The translations under genes and the position numbers were made by a program. From JAWPMV01 sp038527215 (GTDB taxonomy: Bacteria > Bacteroidota > Bacteroidia > J057): 52,438 nucleotides of DNA. The notes beneath the pieces are model-generated. The model had not been told where the DNA came from and did not search any database. It worked only from the letters and a program-made list of their open reading frames with translations. The DNA lies in assembly GCA_038527215.1 (NCBI GenBank), contig JBCBGC010000047.1:1-52438 (forward strand), read 5' to 3'. This document shows, piece after piece, positions 42,115-50,709 of this stretch; the stretch's first letter is position 1, and each line of letters opens with the position of its first letter.

Positions 42115-45100
42115 TTATTCGATCGCTAAGCTGAGGCCCAGCCAAAAGGTCCTGGCTCTGGGATAGGCCCAGGCGTCCACGCCCATGAGCATGGCCTGCT
42201 GGCTACCCAGCACATTTACCTCTGGATCAAAGCCGCTGTAGTTGGTCCACAACCAGAGATTAGAAACCCCTGCCTCCACGGTCAGGTGGCCAAGCTGGCG
42301 CAAGCGGTATTTAGCCCTAAGTTTCACCTCATCTAAGCGGAGAAAGTTCCCGGCTTCTACCATGTTCTCTGTGATCACACCCGCAGGATGGGGCTGGGTA
42401 AAATTCAGGACTGATTGCCCCCGATTTCCGTAGAGATTCAGGCTAAGTTTATAGTTCTGGTATCCAAGGGAAAGCTGGGAGCCATAGAACATATCCGGTA
42501 AGGCATGGCCCAATATTTCTGGTTCTCCTATCGGATAACCTTGCTCATCCAGCCGATATCCCCGGAAGTTACCCAGCGGCTGGCCTACTTCGATGCTTCC
42601 GATTTCCACAAACTCACCGGAGATAGGATGGAACAATCCGGTAGGAATAGGGCTTCCTTGCTGAAGGCTTCGAACTTCACTGGATTGGAAGGTCAGGTTC
42701 ATATCCAGGTTTAGGCGAAAGCCCCTCCATGTTTGCCAAACAGACAACCTACTTTCTGCGCCGCGCTGACGGACAGAACCTACATTGCTGAGTTGCAGGA
42801 AGGTACCCTGGTTGGTTATCGTGGGCACATCAGCATAGAAGTTCTGATGATCTTTTTGATAAAAGGCCTGGCCCAGCTCCCATCGGTCAAGAAACCGAAG
42901 CCCGATGCCCGCATTCCACTGATGGGAAGTCTCCCATTGGAGGTTTTCCGCCGGCAGACGGCGCAGGTCTGCCGTGCTTTGGAAAGGATTCCATACGGAT
43001 AAGGGTTGCGGAACCGGTGAACCAAAGGCAAACACAGGCAAGCGCTGGTTTCCGGCCTGACCATAAGACACATCTATGTTCAGCATATTCAAGTTAGGAG
43101 ACCACCGATTGACCGGCAGGGCTAGCATGGTCATGACAGAAGGAAACACCTTCCACCCCAGCCGATTTTCCCCACGCACCAAATCCGCTGCTGCCAGATT
43201 GGCTCTGAGGGTCCAGATACTTTTCCAATCAAGCTGCACTTGCTGGCCCAGGCTATGGACCACTTGAGAGAAGCCCCAATCATAAGGGGTAAACAGATTT
43301 GCTTCAGATAAGGGTTGTTCCGGGTTCAGGCCTGCGCCGATTTCTCCGCTATATCTCCATCGACTGAATACTTGTTCTGCCTTCCAGTTGGCTTTCAAGC
43401 CAAAATGATTGCCAAGAGGCACCCGAGCCAGCCGAAGATGATGGGTTTGCTGGAACTGATCCTGGATTTTCTGGCTTTCCTCTCTCACGCCTTCATGGGC
43501 CGTCAATCCCCACAGGCTAAAGGGAGCATACTGCTCAAAGCCCGTTCGGCTGAGCCTGCCCGAAACCAGGCTTTCGACAGACCACCGTTGGAGGAATTCT
43601 CCAGAGGTCCTCAGGCTTAATTCTCCAGATCGGGTCTGATTGTGCGCTGCAAAATCCTGGTATCTTTGGGCAAAAAGGTCTGCTTCTGACCGTCTCAGGC
43701 TGTCTATCCCAAGCCAGTTAAAAAGGCCTCCTGTTTGCTGGCTCATCCCTCCATTAACCATTATCTCAGAAGACCACCGTGGATGCCATTCCCGCTCATA
43801 CCTCAAACGAGCCTGAAGTTTGCGCTGGTTTGCTGGGGCCAGGATGCCTGGCTGATCCGTGAAGCGGAGAGAGGCCCGCAGCTTTTGTTTGCTATCTCTA
43901 TGACTCACCCGGAGGTGGTGCATCTGGCGCAAGGCAGACTGGAGGGCAAAGGGACTACCTGTCAACTTTCTGGCTGGGGTCTGCAGCCCGAGCTTGCTAC
44001 CTATTTCCCATTGAGTTCCGGAGTTTTTTGCTTGATTGGTTTCAATCAGAATGACTCCGGAAGCGGCCCGGCTACCGTAAAGGGCTGAGGCAGCATGATC
44101 TTTGAGCACCGAAACGCTGCTGATGTCCTCAGCACTGAGTTCTCCTAGACTCATGGATGATTGGCTGCTGCCCTGGGTCAAGCTCCCAGTAGGAGTTCCA
44201 TACAGGTCCAGGCCTTCCTGAACCACCCCGTCAACTACGACCAACGGTTGATTAGCCCCGGTTAAGGTAGAATGTCCCCTGATGATGATATCGCTTCCGC
44301 TCCCTGGGGCACCTGTTTGTTGTTGAACTTGTACGCTAACCGCCCTGCCTTGAAGAGATTGTATCTGAGAACTGGTGTATGCAACACTGGCCCCACTGAG
44401 TTGTACCTCTCGCTCTACACTGTATCCCGTCACCACCACTTCTGACAACTGTAAATTTTCATCGGCCAGGCTGCCGGAAACTTTAACCGGAGCAGAAGCA
44501 GGCGCATATCTTTTTAGTCTCGGGGTTCTGGGTTTGGCCGAGGCTGTGGAATTATTCCCACCGCCCACAGCGCGATTCGAAACGCCCTGAGGCATCGGTA
44601 AGGCTTGCTTGACAGTTTTTTGTTCCCCGCTTTTATTCCGATTCTCCTTATCTACCGCCACAAAAGAGGTGTAGGCGGTGAGCAGATTATATTGTAAGCC
44701 AAGTTCGGTTACCTCCTTTTCGGAGCTTGCTTTGCCTGCCGCCCCGCGCACATCACTCAAGCGATGGATGCGTTGCCGCGCCCATAGGTATCTCAGGGCT
44801 CGGTTTTCGGGAGTGGGTTTGACTTTATTGAGGGCCAGCAATTGTTGATAAGGCTGCCGGCCAGCAATGCCCTTTAGGCTTACGTCCCCTTCCAACTTGC
44901 CTTTATACTTCCCAAAGATAGTGATGGGCCGATCTGCAAATACATCTGGTATACCCATCGGCTCGATATCATACACGTCCATTTCGCCAAAATCCGCAAC
45001 AATATCTGTGAGGATGGGCGCTTCCACATACTCCCGGAATTTCTTGGCAATTTTTCTACCTTCCTGGGCATTCAAAGCAACAAAAGGTTCCCCTTTGCCT

Positions 45101-46434
45101 ACCTCGGCCAAGCCTTCAATCAAGGCCCGGTTCACCGAAGAACCGATGCCCATGGCGAAGAAATTGGCCTTGCCCAGGTTTTTGCGCATCAGATCATAAG
45201 CCTGATCCTCCACCGTTACATAGCCATCCGTCAACAACACAAAGCTCCGGGCAAATCCGGGGGTTTCCTTGAGCTTCAAGCCTCTTTCTAAAGCTGGCAA
45301 AAGAGACGTTCCGCCACTGCCGTTTTCCTTATTGATAAATCTAATGGCTTTGGAAATGTTGGCATGGGTAGCAGGCACGGACTGGACGTTAGCCATGATG
45401 CTACTAGCCCCGGCAAAGAGGATGACATTGAAGCGATCGGTATCCCGTAAGTTCCCGATCAGATCCCGCAACATGGCCTTGGAGATATCGAGGGGAAATC
45501 CATGCATGGAACCCGATACATCCACGATGAAAATGTATTCCCGGGCAGTGATGTCCTGCTGCGCTACGCGTTTGGGTGGTTGAATGGTCCAAAGAAAAAA
45601 GTTCTCCCCTTTTTCCCGATACGTAAGCAAGCCACTGTTGAGCGCATTGCCTTTGAGGGAGTAGGAAAAAACCACATCCCGATTGCCGCCATTTTCTTCT
45701 TCTTTCAAGGCGAACTCCGCAGAACCATCCGGAAGATAGCTTACCTGATGTTGATGGCTGGGGGACTTCAGGTCCTGAACGGGTACCCCGCCATTGATCT
45801 TGGCTTTGAGCTCAAACTTATACAAGGGATCAGCCCCCGCCTGGGTGTAGGGCGTACCGGTCCAATTTTCTCCAGCTGCAGCCAGCAATTCTTTAGGACC
45901 CACATAGCGCGGACCAACCACAGTCGGATACACCAGTTCATATTTTCCTTCCGTAGGGACCAGATATTCGGTGTAGGACAAATGAATGACAATGGAATCA
46001 CCGGGCATGATGTTGGCTACATTCATCTGAAAGACGTTGGGCCGATGCTGGACCAGGAGGCTAGCCGTTTTGCCTTTGGCTTTGGCCTTTTCGTAGGTCT
46101 GACGAGCCTGCTTTTTTTCTTTGATTTTGGCTTCGATATGCCGGTCACCTACCTGCATATCCATGGCATAAACCGCAGCTCGGGTAGAGGCAGGGAACAC
46201 ATAGATAGCTTCCAGGGGAATTTCGCCAGTATTTTGGTAAACCTGGGTAATGCGCACATCAGCCATGGTCCCGGCCACGTTGATTTCCGCCCCGGTATAG
46301 GTTAAGGGCATATTTACTGCGCCTTTTTCGGCGCTGGTCACCACAAAATAGGGGGATTTTGAGGCTGGGTCCGCCTGTCCCCACAACCATAGGGGAGCCA
46401 GCAGTCCCCAACAGAGTAGGAATCTGGTTAGCAT
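42115..46434 (-). CDS. VIT-VWA protein fused to a SusC/RagA-like TonB-dependent receptor (plug and barrel)
   Basis: A 1439-residue fusion with a signal peptide (residues 1-19). Residues 30-165 are a VIT domain (vault/inter-alpha-trypsin type: ADVRITQVYQNTGEIPLEAIYVFP, split by GDRHIEAKIKEKKQAR). Residues 298-470 are a VWA domain with intact MIDAS: Asp305-x-Ser307-x-Ser309 in DVSGSM, Thr376 in GGTSL and Asp403 in LLTDG. After a linker (600-660) comes a TonB plug: SEVVVTGYSVEREVQLSGAS (664-683), SDIIIRGHSTLTGANQPL and the SusC-type VSVLKDHAASALYGSRAASG (774-793). Residues 810-1439 are Tyr/Trp/Asn-rich barrel strands ending in LGLSLAIE. It would place a VWA adhesion or assembly domain at an outer-membrane barrel. 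No SusD partner is adjacent. Confidence 0.88.
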   Translation of the reverse strand: MLTRFLLCWGLLAPLWLWGQADPASKSPYFVVTSAEKGAVNMPLTYTGAEINVAGTMADVRITQVYQNTGEIPLEAIYVFPASTRAAVYAMDMQVGDRHIEAKIKEKKQARQTYEKAKAKGKTASLLVQHRPNVFQMNVANIMPGDSIVIHLSYTEYLVPTEGKYELVYPTVVGPRYVGPKELLAAAGENWTGTPYTQAGADPLYKFELKAKINGGVPVQDLKSPSHQHQVSYLPDGSAEFALKEEENGGNRDVVFSYSLKGNALNSGLLTYREKGENFFLWTIQPPKRVAQQDITAREYIFIVDVSGSMHGFPLDISKAMLRDLIGNLRDTDRFNVILFAGASSIMANVQSVPATHANISKAIRFINKENGSGGTSLLPALERGLKLKETPGFARSFVLLTDGYVTVEDQAYDLMRKNLGKANFFAMGIGSSVNRALIEGLAEVGKGEPFVALNAQEGRKIAKKFREYVEAPILTDIVADFGEMDVYDIEPMGIPDVFADRPITIFGKYKGKLEGDVSLKGIAGRQPYQQLLALNKVKPTPENRALRYLWARQRIHRLSDVRGAAGKASSEKEVTELGLQYNLLTAYTSFVAVDKENRNKSGEQKTVKQALPMPQGVSNRAVGGGNNSTASAKPRTPRLKRYAPASAPVKVSGSLADENLQLSEVVVTGYSVEREVQLSGASVAYTSSQIQSLQGRAVSVQVQQQTGAPGSGSDIIIRGHSTLTGANQPLVVVDGVVQEGLDLYGTPTGSLTQGSSQSSMSLGELSAEDISSVSVLKDHAASALYGSRAASGVILIETNQAKNSGTQWEIGSKLGLQTPARKLTGSPFALQSALRQMHHLRVSHRDSKQKLRASLRFTDQPGILAPANQRKLQARLRYEREWHPRWSSEIMVNGGMSQQTGGLFNWLGIDSLRRSEADLFAQRYQDFAAHNQTRSGELSLRTSGEFLQRWSVESLVSGRLSRTGFEQYAPFSLWGLTAHEGVREESQKIQDQFQQTHHLRLARVPLGNHFGLKANWKAEQVFSRWRYSGEIGAGLNPEQPLSEANLFTPYDWGFSQVVHSLGQQVQLDWKSIWTLRANLAAADLVRGENRLGWKVFPSVMTMLALPVNRWSPNLNMLNIDVSYGQAGNQRLPVFAFGSPVPQPLSVWNPFQSTADLRRLPAENLQWETSHQWNAGIGLRFLDRWELGQAFYQKDHQNFYADVPTITNQGTFLQLSNVGSVRQRGAESRLSVWQTWRGFRLNLDMNLTFQSSEVRSLQQGSPIPTGLFHPISGEFVEIGSIEVGQPLGNFRGYRLDEQGYPIGEPEILGHALPDMFYGSQLSLGYQNYKLSLNLYGNRGQSVLNFTQPHPAGVITENMVEAGNFLRLDEVKLRAKYRLRQLGHLTVEAGVSNLWLWTNYSGFDPEVNVLGSQQAMLMGVDAWAYPRARTFWLGLSLAIE

Positions 46435-46574
46435 AGCACGTAAGTGTTAGATTATTGTATGTCTGGTTCGCTTATAGAGATTGGGCCCGTAGTTTTTTTC
46501 CATAAAAACCCAGGAAGATTCGGCAGAAAAACTGCTTTTTCTTTACCTTGATCTGCTACCAATCACTGGAAATT

Positions 46575-48023
46575 ATGCGTCTATCTGCTATCTGTGCTTT
46601 TCTACTCTGGGGAATTTTTTCTCTGACTTCTGCCCAAAACAATCAAAAGGAGACCTACGACTACAGTCGATTTGATCGGGAGATGATTCAATATGGGGTG
46701 CAGGCCATTCTGCAATGCAATGGCCTTTTTACTTCGAACCGACCCTTGGATAAGGTTTTTGAGCAAGAGTTGGCTTATCTGAGACAGCCGGTTGGGACCG
46801 CTAGAGGCGGAGATTATAGCGTAGATTATGAGCGAAAAACCGTATCCATCGGCGTGCCCGGTGGGATTCCGACCATGCGCGCCGTCTATCGGGAAGGACT
46901 GGGCTGTGTCATTCTGGCCCCAGACCAGACCTTTGAAGCCATTCCTGATCTGCCTAAGATGACCTTAGCGCCTTTGGCAGGTGATCCCTCAGACATGATG
47001 TGGCCCATGGGCGACTTGATTACGGAAGAAGCCTTACCGGAGTATGTGGATGAAACAGCCTTGCAGGCGGCTTCGGACTGGACTTTTGAGCGGGAAAGTG
47101 CCGAACAGGTAAGCCTGAGTTTGATGGTGGTACATAAAGGAAAAATCCTGCATGAACGCTATGCCGATGGGGTGGACATGCATACCAAAACCCGCACCTG
47201 GTCTACGGCCAAAAGCATCGCGGTAACCCTCATCGGGATACTGGCGGACCAGGGAAAAATGGACCTGGATGCTCCTTTGGGGATTGAATGGTTGCCTAAA
47301 GAGGGAGATAGTGAGGACGACCCCCGACACGAGATTACCCTGCGTAACGTACTCAATATGTCCAGTGGGCTCTATCGCGTTGATAGCCGCCGCATGGAAT
47401 ACGCGACAGGATCTGGATTGGCCTATTGGGCGGGTGCCTCTTCGGTGAATGGTGCCCGAAACCGCGGCCTGGTGCGCAAGCCGGGTAAGAGCTGGGACTA
47501 CGAAAATTATGATACCATCCTGGGGGTATATGCCATGAAAAAAGCCCTGGGCGACCAAAAGACCTATCTGGAATTTCCGCGCAAAGCTTTATTGGATAAA
47601 CTCGGCATGAGAAATACCTTCCTCAGTGTGGATCGCTTTGGTGATTTCATCCTCAGTAGCCAGGTCTACACCAATGCCAGAGACCTGGCCCGTTTTGGTA
47701 TGCTCTACCAGCAAAACGGTATGTGGCAGGGGGAACGCATCATTTCAGAGGACTGGATCAAGTTCGTGCGGACGCCTGCTCCTTCGACCTCAGAGCGCGG
47801 CAACTTCTACGGCGGGCAGTGGTGGCTGGTGCCCGATGACCGCAAAGACGTCCCCAAGGATGCTTATTCCACCGCAGGCAACCGCGGCCAATATGTCATC
47901 GTGGTTCCCTCACACGATCTGGTCATCGTGCGCAGAGGACTGGATTATGGCCGGCAAGGCTTTAATCGATGGGACCTTACCCGAGAAGTACTGAAGGCTT
48001 TTACCGGATACGAAAAAGAATAA
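46575..48023 (+). CDS. Secreted serine hydrolase, beta-lactamase class C/penicillin-binding-like
   Basis: A 482-residue exported protein (signal peptide residues 1-20, ending LTSAQ). The beta-lactamase-like fold has the nucleophile motif S-T-A-K (WSTAKSIAVTLIGIL), then YENYDTILG (Tyr-x-Asn-like second motif) and a late GNRGQYVIVVP segment in the place of the KTG box (no KTG seen). Such proteins include esterases, D-aminopeptidases and 6-aminohexanoate-dimer hydrolases, so it need not attack beta-lactams. The start is ATG 46575; a TTG nine codons upstream is in frame. The stop TAA is followed directly by the ATG of rnhB (zero spacing), so the two are co-transcribed. Confidence 0.85.
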   Translation: MRLSAICAFLLWGIFSLTSAQNNQKETYDYSRFDREMIQYGVQAILQCNGLFTSNRPLDKVFEQELAYLRQPVGTARGGDYSVDYERKTVSIGVPGGIPTMRAVYREGLGCVILAPDQTFEAIPDLPKMTLAPLAGDPSDMMWPMGDLITEEALPEYVDETALQAASDWTFERESAEQVSLSLMVVHKGKILHERYADGVDMHTKTRTWSTAKSIAVTLIGILADQGKMDLDAPLGIEWLPKEGDSEDDPRHEITLRNVLNMSSGLYRVDSRRMEYATGSGLAYWAGASSVNGARNRGLVRKPGKSWDYENYDTILGVYAMKKALGDQKTYLEFPRKALLDKLGMRNTFLSVDRFGDFILSSQVYTNARDLARFGMLYQQNGMWQGERIISEDWIKFVRTPAPSTSERGNFYGGQWWLVPDDRKDVPKDAYSTAGNRGQYVIVVPSHDLVIVRRGLDYGRQGFNRWDLTREVLKAFTGYEKE

Positions 48024-48620
48024 ATGGGCCTGGACCTCCGACATAGTGATCACGTCCTGGAAGCTGGCGTGGATGAGGCAGGAAGAGGTTGTCTGGCTGG
48101 ACCGGTGGTTGCCGCAGCCGTCATCCTGCCTGAGGGCTTTAGCCACCCTGACCTGAATGACTCCAAAAAGCTCACCCATAAAAAACGCATGGCCTTGCGT
48201 CCGGTCATCCTGGAAGAAGCGGTAGCCTGGGGCGTAGGCATGATGTCCGCCGAGCGCATTGACCAAATCAATATCCTCAATGCGACCTATGAGGCTATGC
48301 ATGAAGCGGTGGATTTACTGCGGCCTGCTCCGACCTTTTTGGCCATAGACGGCAACCGCTTTAAGCCTTACCCGAGCTTGCCGCATGCTTGCATCGTCAA
48401 AGGCGATGGGAAACTGCTCAATATTGCTGCAGCCTCAATTTTAGCCAAAACCTATCGGGATGAACTTATGGCAATGCTGCACCAGGAGTTGCCTTACTAT
48501 GGTTGGGACAGCAATAAAGGTTACCCTACTAAGGCTCATAAACAAGCTATCCAGGATCACGGCCCTTCGGCGTACCATCGCCGTAGCTTTAATTGGAAGT
48601 TGCAGTTGAGCTTGTTCTGA
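48024..48620 (+). CDS. rnhB: Ribonuclease HII
   Basis: Cleaves the RNA strand of RNA-DNA hybrids and starts removal of single ribonucleotides from DNA. The sequence has the family motif GVDEAGRGCLAGPVVAAAV (catalytic Asp17-Glu18), LNDSKKLTHKKR, the third acidic residue in FLAIDGNRF, and VKGDGKLLNIAAASILAK. It is 198 residues, cytoplasmic and complete. It begins immediately after the serine hydrolase stop; its own end touches a hairpin-rich repeat region. Confidence 0.96.
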   Translation: MGLDLRHSDHVLEAGVDEAGRGCLAGPVVAAAVILPEGFSHPDLNDSKKLTHKKRMALRPVILEEAVAWGVGMMSAERIDQINILNATYEAMHEAVDLLRPAPTFLAIDGNRFKPYPSLPHACIVKGDGKLLNIAAASILAKTYRDELMAMLHQELPYYGWDSNKGYPTKAHKQAIQDHGPSAYHRRSFNWKLQLSLF

Positions 48621-48791
48621 GACCGTCCTGAAAGGACTGTGAGACCGTTCCGTAGTAGCGGAACTGTGAGAAGTGAGACCGTTCCGAGAGAACTGAGAGA
48701 AGAGAGATGGTGCGTAGCCGCAGCTTGCAGCGGCTCATCCGTAACACTGGCTTCCAGCCGGTCTTTTCCTTATCCCGGATTCTTATCCGGG
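48619..48791. repeat. Array of six short hairpins (extragenic palindromic repeat region)
   Basis: Three related units with gagaccgtcct/gagaccgttccg cores each fold into a small hairpin (gtcct/aggac 48625-48637; gttccg/cggaac 48647-48664; gttc/gaac 48681-48693). They are followed by agccgc/gcggct (48716-48735), actggct/agccggt (48746-48762) and cccggat/atccggg (48774-48791). No strong terminator T-tract follows any of them. Six hairpins in about 170 bp with similar head-to-tail units indicate a dispersed or composite repeat, not a gene. Confidence 0.75.
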
Positions 48792-48824
48792 AAGAAAACA
48801 CCATAAAATCCTGCTATCAACGAC

Positions 48825-49439
48825 CTATGGATTCAACCATTCCAGCAAGACCTGGGTCGCCTCTTCCAGGCTTTCCCCAAAGCTGATGATACCTTCCTCG
48901 TGTCCGCCCATGACCAGGATTTTCTGTTCAGATAGATCAGATTGCTCGTACAAGCGCTTGACTTCTAGGGCCATTTCCGGGGTACCATAAGGGACCGATG
49001 AGTCTGAAGTGGGCAGCTGATGCATCAGCGCTTTCCAGGCTTCAGCTTCATGGATGTGAATGACTGCCTGCCATTTTTTGTCCAACTCATATACCGCCGC
49101 ATGGGTCAATGATTCGGAAGAAGCTTGTAATGGCCCCCTACACCAGAGCTGGTTGGCGGGGATATCATAATTTTGCACGGTGGTAATGTGGGCCGGTTCC
49201 AAATCGGAGAGGTGCCCGGTCTGGGTAGCCGAGATGATAAACCGCCCTTTTTCCGGGGCACAGCGCATGCTGATGTTGCCGTAACCTACTCCCAGTTCGG
49301 GATAGTGTCCAATCCAACCCAGATCATAGATGATCCGCCGCCAATGCCGTAATGCTGCCGTTTCTTCCTCAGAAAGCGCTTCAGCATGTTGCCAGTGCTG
49401 CTGGTATTTGATATATCCTTCGTCGTAGAGAGCAGACAT
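48825..49439 (-). CDS. Class II aldolase/adducin-family protein, MtnA-linked
   Basis: A 204-residue zinc enzyme of the class II aldolase/MtnB superfamily. The active site is complete: Glu109 and His113 in SSESLTHAAVYE, His128 and His130 in AVIHIHEAEAW, and His180 in GGHEEGIISFG. The ATG is 13 bp after the mtnA stop, so the two genes form an operon. By context it acts on 5-methylthioribulose-1-phosphate, either as MtnB dehydratase (methionine salvage) or as the aldolase of the dihydroxyacetone-phosphate shunt that yields a thio-acetaldehyde. No MtnC, MtnD or MtnK genes are near, which leaves both options open. Confidence 0.82.
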   Translation of the reverse strand: MSALYDEGYIKYQQHWQHAEALSEEETAALRHWRRIIYDLGWIGHYPELGVGYGNISMRCAPEKGRFIISATQTGHLSDLEPAHITTVQNYDIPANQLWCRGPLQASSESLTHAAVYELDKKWQAVIHIHEAEAWKALMHQLPTSDSSVPYGTPEMALEVKRLYEQSDLSEQKILVMGGHEEGIISFGESLEEATQVLLEWLNP

Positions 49440-49452
49440 AGGAGGTTTTTTT

Positions 49453-50580
49453 TTATAAAACTTGAGCCGCTTTCATTTCAGGGAACAAGCTAGCTATGCC
49501 TTCCTCGGTAGCGGGACATACACCCCTCTCCGTGATCAGGGCCGTTACATATTTGGCGGGGGTAACGTCAAAAGCATGGTTTTCAGCGGGACTATCGGCT
49601 GGTACAATGCGCACTTTTTCTACCTGTCCGGTCCTGTCACACCAGCCGCGCATGAAGCGAACTTCTTCGCCTCCTCTGACTTCAATGGGAATCTGTTTCA
49701 CACCATCCCGGATGGACCAGTCGATGGTTGGTGAAGGCAAAGCCACATAAAAAGGCACTCCATTGTCCCAGGCAGCCAGGGCTTTGAGGTAAGTGCCGAT
49801 TTTGTTGGCGACGTCTCCGGTATAGGTGGTCCGGTCGGTGCCTACGATGCATAGGTCTACTTGCCCGTGCTGCATCAGATGACCTCCTGAATTGTCGGCA
49901 ATGATGGTATGCGGCACCCCTTGCTGGCCCAACTCCCAGGCGGTAAGTCTGGCGCCCTGATTTCTGGGCCGGGTTTCGTCTACCCAGACATGCACTTTGA
50001 TGCCCGCCTGATGAGCCTGATAAATCGGACTGGTAGCCGTTCCCCAATCCACCGTTGCTAAGGAGCCGGCATTGCAGTGCGTAAGGATGTTGACCACCTG
50101 TCCCGGTTTTTCAGCGGCAATTTTTTCAATCAAGGGCAGGCCATGCACCCCAATCATCCGGCAAATTTCGGCATCCTCATCAGCGATTTCCAGCGCCAGC
50201 TTTAGGGCGGTATCTTCCAGCACCGCAACCTCCGTCCGACCTTGTAACGCTGCCATTTGGCGATCGAGCGCCCATTGCAGATTGACCGCAGTAGGGCGGG
50301 TGTCTAGCAGGCGGGCCGCACATTGACTTAACCAGACTTCAGGCTGAGCGCCCTCCGGCATTTCCCGTACGGCCAGGTACATCCCAAAAGCAGCGGTAGC
50401 GCCGATCAGGGGTGCCCCTCTTACCCACATTTCCTTGATGGCCCGGGCCGCTTCTTCTACCGTTTCCAAACGGGCGATGCGCCATTCGTGCGGTAAGTGG
50501 CGCTGATCGATCACCTGGACCCCACCGGGTTGAGCGGGATCATACCAAATACTGCGTTGCGATTGCTGATTGATGTTCAT
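49453..50580 (-). CDS. mtnA: S-methyl-5-thioribose-1-phosphate isomerase
   Basis: Converts 5-methylthioribose-1-phosphate to 5-methylthioribulose-1-phosphate in the recycling of methylthioadenosine (a by-product of polyamine and other SAM pathways). The eIF2B-like fold is shown by EMWVRGAPLIGATAAFG, the catalytic Cys169 in ILTHCNAGSLATVDWG and Asp249 in VGTDRTTYTGDVANKIGTY. At 375 residues it is full length and cytoplasmic. It heads an operon with the class II aldolase-family gene. Confidence 0.94.
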   Translation of the reverse strand: MNINQQSQRSIWYDPAQPGGVQVIDQRHLPHEWRIARLETVEEAARAIKEMWVRGAPLIGATAAFGMYLAVREMPEGAQPEVWLSQCAARLLDTRPTAVNLQWALDRQMAALQGRTEVAVLEDTALKLALEIADEDAEICRMIGVHGLPLIEKIAAEKPGQVVNILTHCNAGSLATVDWGTATSPIYQAHQAGIKVHVWVDETRPRNQGARLTAWELGQQGVPHTIIADNSGGHLMQHGQVDLCIVGTDRTTYTGDVANKIGTYLKALAAWDNGVPFYVALPSPTIDWSIRDGVKQIPIEVRGGEEVRFMRGWCDRTGQVEKVRIVPADSPAENHAFDVTPAKYVTALITERGVCPATEEGIASLFPEMKAAQVL

Positions 50581-50709
50581 GTTGAATCCTTATTCGGGAA
50601 AAGCTGCGCAAATCAGGCCTTTTTCCTATCATTGCTGATGCCAAAAGCGCTCAAGATAAACCCGCTCGCCTAAGCAATTGTTGAGAACGGATCAACTTAG
50701 TAAGAACTT

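Noticed and set aside
48589..48804. 71-codon minus-strand frame over the rnhB end
   Set aside because: It is a translation of the hairpin array; its Arg/Leu-rich sequence reflects the repeats.
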